DNA of 64,000 nt, from positions 62,001 to 126,000 of the forward strand of contig JASANG010001529.1 in assembly GCA_030248215.1 (NCBI GenBank), written 5' to 3'. The number at the start of each line of letters is the position of its first letter. The stretch's first letter is position 1. The position numbers and the translations under genes are program-made. Shown here one piece after another: positions 21,601-30,600 of the stretch. Source of the stretch: Enoplolaimus lenunculus. Its lineage: Eukaryota; Nematoda; Enoplea; Enoplida; Thoracostomopsidae. The notes beneath the pieces were generated by a model that saw only the letters and a list, made by a program, of their open reading frames with translations, searched no databases and was not told where the DNA came from.

Positions 21601-24600
21601 TTAGCACTAAAATTGTGTTTGGCTTATTTAGCAAACCCCCTAGTTAGGCAATTATTTTTATTAAATTATCGGTCTCAAACTAAAGAAGAATTCAAGTTAT
21701 TCAGATCGAGTTGAACCCGCGTAGCAATCGTTTATTGCAACAAGCTGTTTTGCTAATAGCTTGGTTATTTTTCCAGTTTACTGCGGTCATATAGAAAAAC
21801 CAACTTACAGCTGCATATCAAAAAATAAAATACTGCGTAAAGGTATCACGGCAACTCGTCGACAAACAACTCGTCTGCGAACAGCTTGTAATTTGAAATT
21901 TCATCGACTCGACAATTCGACACCCATCATTATGCTTAGGCTTAGGCTTAGGATTACGCTTAGGATTATGCTTAGATTTGTTAACAGGCTTTAGGACACT
22001 CGGGCGACGTATTGTCACCGATTCCTCTGTATAACAGCGGCATGCTCGTCGTAATAAGGTTCTTATGCATAGCGCTATATTACGGCGTTTTGTTTAAGAA
22101 ACAAATCTCTGGAATGATGCCAAAGTTTGTGACGATGGGCAAATTTGAAATCGAAAAATTGATCGCAATTGACACAAATATGACCAATGTGTAAGATAGT
22201 AATTTTTACAGAATGTAAAAACTATAAAAAGTTTGGCCCATGTTACTTTAAGTGGCGTCCAGGTTTCTGGTGGGTCTATAAAAGAGTAGGTTTAGATTCT
22301 AGATTACATTTTTTGCTTCGTCTTAGGCATAGGCCTAGGAACACATCTTTGCAACGCTTAGGCTTAGACTTAGGAACACATTTTTGCAACGCTTAGGCTT
22401 AGACTTAGGAACACATTTTTGCAACGCTTAGGCTTAGGCTTAAGAATACGTTTAATCTACTGTTACGCCCCTAAAAGTAACATTGGTCAAAAGTTTAACT
22501 CGTAAACGTTGTTGCTCGAATATGCAACTGTAGACGTGCCGGAATTATGAATGTTCAACAGGATTGTTCCGAAGCAAGTCTAAACCTAATAAATTCGTCT
22601 AAACAGTGTTAAAAAATCATGTGTAATAGCAAAACTAACAAATTTGAAGCATAAAATATGCAACATCGAGTCCCGGCTCAAAATGCCAATTAATACAATG
22701 GAACATTGAAGTTTGAACGCTTACAGCAATGGAACATTGAAGTTTGAACGCTTACAGTATTTTTCACCATCAGTAGTACTATATATTCAGTATTCATAAC
22801 TTACTTTGTATAACGATAATGTAGAAATATACACGGATGTTATGTTGTATTATGAAAAACTTTGTTTACGTCTGTGTTAGAGAACAATGCCCAAAATACG
22901 TATGTGGAGCGTTGTAGCTTTTATAATATAGATTGTGAAACTGTATATGAAAGCACCACTTTCTAAAAATATCGCAACTATGCTTGATCGTTATGTGTAT
23001 TTTATACGCTATGCAGGCCATTAGCCAGCTCATCTTGCTAGGGCAGGCTAAAAAACATTTTCAGGAGGCGCATTCAAAGGCTATCAGTGATTTACAAGCA
23101 ACTTTCAAAATTTTTAGGGGGCCAAAATTTTTTCAAGAGAATTGAGCCAGCATCCCCCTAACCCCTCCTCGGCCACGGCCCGACACCATGAATTACTCTG
23201 AACTGTACAACATAATTTTACACAGGTTAGATGTCTTATTTGTTGGTTTCAGATTTTATCTAGCCCGTGCTCCGGAAGTACGAAATCGGCATTTATACCG
23301 GTAAGGTTTTTTGCAATTTTAATAACTTTGAAATACAATCCGGTTGCTGAGCCGGAACTGTTTTCGAAAAGATTTCTAAAACTGGAAAACGGTGAAGTTT
23401 GAGCTACGCTTACTCTCACGTTCAGCACGTACCTGAATGATGATTGGCCACAATTTTATATTAAATGCACTCTGAGTGTCTGAAAAAACTCAAATGACAA
23501 ATAGACAACAAATACTATTGCGATTTCAGGAAACAAACGCATCCTATTGATAGGCAGCAAGTTATACTGCTGTACCGGTTTCACCGCATTTTACGTTACG
23601 GTTAAGGGTAGCGCTATACTTTTGATGACGTCCGGCGTTGTTTGTCACCGTCTGTCGTCGTCCGATGCCGTCCGTCATCATACGTCTCCGTGCGGGTATC
23701 GTAACTTTATTACTCGCGTACGATGCCGTATGGTGATGGACGGCGCCACGCGACAAGTATACCGCCACCCTAAATGCTTAAGCTTCAACAAAGGCGTTAG
23801 CAGTGGCACAGATAAGCCTTTTTTCTAAGCCTAAAGATTAAGCCTAACGCGTAATATTGGGAAAGTGTACTGGAGCCAAAATTGGTCGTCAATGAAACAC
23901 CCGTGACTTGTTCAATTTTAGCGAATTCATATCTGCTTCATGTGGTTTATATCGTTAATATCCATGAGTTGGATGGGTGAATTACTTCAACGTCATAAAA
24001 CATATTTCAATATACGAGCTCAAAATGGGACCCTAATTCAGTGCGCGTAGCCAGTTTACCTTACTGGGAAGGGCTAAAAATTGTTCACCACAATCATACA
24101 ACGGTTTTCGTTGACTTACAAGCAAGGTTCAAAAATTTACTAGGGATGGCGTAAATTTTTTCCACGGGTGGCTGGTCCCACCTGGCCCTCATCTGGCTAC
24201 GGGCCGGTCTAGAGCCTTCGTTTTGTAATACGAATTTTGCCTATTCCCTAAATTAATATTACTTTCAGAACCAATCTTAACGATATTTCATCTCATTGCT
24301 TGACATGTAACCTTAGCGACGTTGAAAATTGTTCATACGTACATGCTACATTTGCCACTGACACACTTCACTATGTGCTAACCTGTAACGGGCCTGGATT
24401 TCCAAGAACGTTTTTGATGCGAGTCGACTGGAATATGTCAGGTGAATTTGTGATTAATTCAAAAGTTTCCGTGACCATTTCTGCGTACGGTACGGTCACA
24501 AGCACGCGCAAGAGCGTTCAGAGTTTGGCATACACTGGCCTAGGATTAAGCTTACGTGTAGGCTTACCTAAGCTTAAACTTTTGCCTAAGCCTTTATCTA

Positions 24601-27600
24601 CACAAACCTACTGTATTGACCCGAATAAGAGGGGAGGGGTAATAAGAGGGGGTCCCCATTTTGAGTCCGAATCAATTGGAGTCCGTATCCCTAATAAGAG
24701 TCCGTAAGCGGACAGAGTCCCTAAACCCTAATTAGAGTCCATAAATGTCAATGAACCCTAATTATAGCGCATAGATGACTCCAGGACCAAATATTTTCAG
24801 TTCGAAACTTTAAAGCGTACTTAAATTTTGAAAGTGCATTCCTAAGTATAACCTTGTATTATCGCTCAATCTATTGACACAAGAGAAATAAACGATTAAT
24901 TCAAAGGATAATTGCAGTACCGGATATCTCAGTAACGAAGGGCGGCGGAGCGTGGGTTAAAAATAAATAACAGTCCGTAACCGAATAACAAGGGGGGTAC
25001 CCTCTGGAGAGGCCAAATAAATATCAGCCCCCCTCTTATTCGGGTCACTACATATGCCTAACGTAACGCCCGAATTCTCAACTGTGTGTAGCACCTATCC
25101 AGAGGCAGATCCAGAAATTTTTGACGGGGGCGGGCGGGCTGGCAAACGTTACGAAACACAAAAATCATAAGGTAGCTACTTTATCATTTTATCTCAAAAA
25201 ATTTTCTGACGGGGAAAGCTGTAAAGTATTGGTCCTTATCATTTTATTACAAAAAATTTCTGACGGGAAGCATACGCCCCCCTCTGCATCCGGTAGTGCA
25301 CCTATCACCAGGTGGTGATAGGTTTTGTAACTTTCGAACTAGTGAATGCTGAAGCTCAAGAACAGCACATTCTATGAATATTATTTCCTCTACTGCTGTA
25401 ATAATTTTGAGCTCAACAACTGTAATTGTTAGTGAGTTTGAAAACCTATTACTGGCTGATGATAGTTGCTGTACACATTTGAAAATATGGGCCTAAATCT
25501 GAACATTAAATGTATGGAAAAGTACATATATATGAGCTCTGAATTTTCGATATAATTCAAATGATTTTGTTTTAGCAAGAATTTTTAGTCCTCACAAGAA
25601 ATCTGTTTTAATGCTATATATCTTGGTCAGAATGTTGCGTCTAAAGAAACTTGAACCTATGAATCGCTCAAAAGTTTTAAAATTACTCATCCAGGCAATT
25701 TGATTTCAGTTACCGAATTGACAAATAAAACCAAATCAGCTCAAATGTTAACGCAAACCAAAGCTTTGCCTCAGATTCGGTTTGGGAAAGTTGACGTCCC
25801 AGCGGAAGGTGGCCAGCCAGGATTTGGTATGTTTTTATTGAAGTCATTTTGTCTATCCAAGATCGTAAAGGGCAAAGATTAGCCGTTTAACCAGATCCTT
25901 AGCGTAAATAGTGTAATAAAGCCTTTAGGGTGACGCTACACTTATCGTGCGGTGCCATCCGTCACCGCCTTGCGCCAAGGGTCGCCGTCCAATACCATAC
26001 GGTATCGTACGATTGACGTACACTACTGCACGGTGACGGACGATGTCGGACGTCATCAAAAATTCTGAACCACCATAAGCTAACTCTACGGTCGTTCTCA
26101 AAACAAAACCGGAGTATCCCTAAAAGTTACAAAGATAGCTCATCACTTGATGCTCCATTTTACCCAAAATTTGTTCCGTTTTAAAGTTTAGAACATTTTT
26201 TTGGTAAATTTAGAAGCAAATTATCGACTAACTCTACCGCCAGGATTTGATGAAACTCGTGAAACTGAAACGTATCCAATGACCGTTGCCGTGTAAGTTT
26301 TCAAGCTCGTATTTTAATAAATACTAGTCGAAATGGAAATAATATCTGTAACCCCGACATCTACAAAAAATACATTAACTAGTGTGCATACCACGCGCGT
26401 ATTGCTGGAACGCTGCCAAAAATACATATGTGGGGTTTACAGCTTTAATAATATAGATTTCACTTTTCATAATACTTTGTATCGGATAAATGGCTCATGT
26501 TAACTATAAGGCCTGCCTATTAAGAGTAAACCTAAATACAAACTTGAACATGTCTAAGCTTAAGCCTAAGCGTAAGCCTAAGCTTCTCAGTTTAATCCTA
26601 TTTCCTCCCAGTTATAGTTAATTGAATTTGAATTTTCAATTTTTTCCAGCTATTCCGGACCAAACAGCAACATGGTCACAGAAGCGATTTCGTTAGATTT
26701 TGAAACCGTTCTTGCGAGTTCACTTCGAGTTGTATCAGCTGTGATCGATTCGTCTGGTTCAAATTATCAGGGGTCACGGCATCGATGGCGGATCTACCGT
26801 CGTTTGGGCCAATTTGAAATTCGTGACCAGATCAGAGCTATCAAGTTAGTAAACGATGATGGTGGCGTTTAAAAGAAATCCATCTTAAACCAGGAGCGGA
26901 TACAAAACGAAAGATAGACGGGATATAGTCCGTGCCGAAATTTTTGGAGACAAGAAGAAAAGCCGCTTTTAACCGGTTTTAGAATAGTCTTCTGAGTCCT
27001 AGAAATCAAGAATTTTTTTATAACACATACATGTATACTGTCCCGAATAAATATCCTGCCTACGACGCCTAGCCGACAGTTTACCGTTGTCTATTTTTGG
27101 AATTATTTTTGAAAACAGTTCTGGCTCAGCGGCCGATTTGTTTATCAAGGTGTGAACCTGGGGGTGGGGCGGAGTAGCTTATCCAAAAATACGGGGGGCA
27201 CACACACGCTGGGGTCGCAATTTAAGATGACGGATCAGACTTGTGATCAATGCGAGGGAGACTCCAAATGAGCGGGAATAACGCAAGGCTTAGCATGAAG
27301 TGCCCGATGGTGCGAAATGTTTTGTAATCGCATGGTGAATCGGTTCTGCGCTAACCTCCTAGGTGACCCTAGCAAACGGTGCTAGGAAATTACTCCGGAA
27401 TGTTATTATAAAGCCCTTTATGCAATTACTATAACGGTTACTTTCTAGAAGTTTTATATTTTCATTCCAGGGCACTCGAAAAACAGTTGAATTTTGTAGA
27501 ACGAGCGAACATCGGAATTTGGGGTTGGGTATGTGATTTTTCAATGTTTGTAATTTATGCAAAATTCTTAAATGAATGTATACCACCCACCAGTTGGCGA

Positions 27601-30600
27601 TATGTCCAATAAATTTGAAACTAACCAATGGAGATCTTTAAAACGTGGCATATTTCTCTAATTTGTTTGTTCTTCTAAGCCTACTTTAAACATCAGCAGC
27701 TGAAGCGGTTCGCTTGTTTGAAAACCTATTACTAACTGATGATAGGTGCTACACATATTGGGCCATTAATTGTGTCTACAGCCTACGGCGAAATAACCAT
27801 AAGTTTAGTCGTTTTAACGCAATTAATGTTTCCCTGTGTGTGCAGTAGCACCTGTCATCAGATTATGGTATTTCTTGAAGGTGTTTACCGATTACTGATT
27901 GAGCACTACAACCTGTGTACACAAGAATGTACCCAGCACGCTTTGAGTTTTTAGCTTACCTCCAAATTAGAAGGGTACAACTTGTACGAACCATGACAAT
28001 GTAAAGTATAGTCATCAAAAATATTCCGCTTATAGTTTGATTTAGGGGAATTACATATGATAACCAACCTCCCCTAAATAAAATGGGAGTCGGTCGGCGA
28101 AAAACGCAACGCTCGGCGGTACATTTTGTTCTACACAAATTTTGGTAGTTGCACACTCTTGTTCAAAACTGATCATCCACTCTTGATGAGAGCAATTAAA
28201 TAAAATTCGCTTAAAATACACTATTTGGAGAGGTGTTATTTCGATTTATCTCCCGAAATTTAATACCAATTGATAATTATGTGTTAGTTGGAAATTGCAA
28301 TTTTGCAGTCTTAACGGTGGATTCGCAATTACGCATCTCAACCAAAATTTAATACCAATTTATAATTATGTCTTAGTTGCAAATTGCAATTTTGCAGTCT
28401 TATGGTTGATTCGCAATTACGCATCTCAACCAAAATTTAATACCAATTGCTAATTATGTGTTAGTTGCAAATTGCAATTTTGCAGTCTTATGGTTGATTC
28501 GCAATTACGCATCTCAACCAAAATTTAATACCAATTGCTAATTTTGAGTTAGCTGCAAATTGCAATTTTGCAGTCTTATGGTGGATTCGCAATTACGCAT
28601 CTCAACCAAAATTTAATACCAATTGCTAATTATGTGTTAGTTGCAAATTGCAATTTTGCAGTCTTATGGTTGATTCGCAATTACGCATCTCAACCAAAAT
28701 TTAATACCAATTGCTAATTTTGAGTTAGTTGCAAATTGCAATTTTGCAGTCTTATGGTGGATTCGCAATTACGCATCTCAACCAAAATTTAATACCAATT
28801 GCTAATTATGTGTTAGTTGCAAATTTGCAATTTTGCAGTCTTATGGTGGATTCGCAATTACGCATATGCTTCTTGCTGATACCGAGCGCTATTTTAAATG
28901 CGGTGCCGCCGTTGCTCCTGTCGTTGATTTCCGACTTTACGGTAAGAAATTTTAAAAATTAAATAAAAAATATTTTTGACAACATTAACGGAAGCCTATT
29001 TCGACTGAATTTTCTCACCCACAAGTGTCAAAGCTCAGGTTCTGCGTCGTGTGTGTAACCTGTGGCTGTTCGCGAAAAATATTCAATGACAAAGGAGGAT
29101 GTGCGTCGCGAACGCAGCGATCGGGAAGCCAAACGCAATTTTATTGCTAAATCGTTAATGGAAATTTTTTCTCTTGATTCCTGTTACGGAAGTAAATATC
29201 TTTTCAGGCTTCTTGGATCTGCCAGTGTGTACAACTTATCATTTCTCGGAACGTCTTAAAATGTGATGTAGAACTTTTTACTGTCCTATGTAAAGATTAG
29301 CGGCGGAACGTTTTTGTCCGGGACTGCAATTGAGTAAACTTTAGTTTTAGACTAATTTTTTTGCTTAGGTTCAGGCTTAGGTTTAGGTATAAACTCATTC
29401 TTACGCTTGGGTTAGGAATATAACTATACTCTACAATATGACCATGTTTATTATTTCTGAGCAGATTTTAGGCTTAATTTAGAATTTTTAATTTAAATTT
29501 TCAAAGAGTTCAACTTTTAATTTTAACAGACGCTGCGTACACTGAAAGATTTATGGGCTTACTGGAAGATAACTACGAAGGTTACATAGTAAGTTTGAAC
29601 ACGATTGTTTGAAAATATGCAACTGCCAGCAAGAATAAATACTAAAGCCTACCGTTAGAGTTGAGTTTCTGTCGACTTTGTGTAGCTGAGATTCCGGTAG
29701 CTTCTATTTGGACGAGAAAATGCAAACTTTAAATATATTTCAATTTTTGAATTTTCGACTGCTGCCGTAGATTAAACGTGGCGCTATACTTTTGATGACG
29801 TCCAGCGCCGTCCATCACCGTCCGTCGACACCTGACACCGTACCACAACACAAGTGTATTGCCGCATGGCACAGCATATCAATTTGTAAACAAATTTTGT
29901 TTGACCTGCGGCGGCGTTCAGCAATCGTCCAGCGCCGAACGACAAGTATAGCAGCATATTATACACTCAATGTTAAGTGATTAGTCTAACACTAAAATTG
30001 TTGCAAATGTTACGACTTTGGTTTTTTGAATCTACAGCTATTTTGTAGGTTTGGGAGTAGCCAGAGGCATGGTTTATAAGCGTCAACCCCTTTTGCCATT
30101 TTACTACGCGGATTTTTAGTTGCTTTTTCATTGTGCAATACAACAACCACCGTCAAAATTTGCATGAATCTTATCGCCTCGAGTTTCAAAATCCTAGTGA
30201 CGCCTATCGCCGTAAGTACTGCAACCACAGAGAATTGTTTGAAGTTAATGCTTATGCGGTATATCTTAAATTTAAAAATTTATAAACTTCAGCTGATGAG
30301 CTATGATTATTGTGTAATTTTAACGCCGTGAGTTCGAACCCCGTCGCACCTGCAGCTAACGCTTCGTGAACGACTCTATATGGTTCTGCTTAACTTCTAC
30401 TATTAGTTGTTTTGTATATGGTTTTAAAATTAGAATATTTTAGTCATATTGAATTTTAGAAAGCTGACATAACCAAACGCAATCTCAGTGCGCTAGCAAA
30501 TGTTTCGTATCTCCTAGCGCACGGAACAGCAGATAGTAAGCTTGTTTTTTAACTCATGTCTACGAATGTAACAGTTTTACAAAGTCACGTTTTTCTTCTG

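Noticed and set aside
28255-28868. CRISPR-like array
   Set aside because: Units are contiguous 88-bp tandem copies without unique spacers, in a eukaryotic gene.
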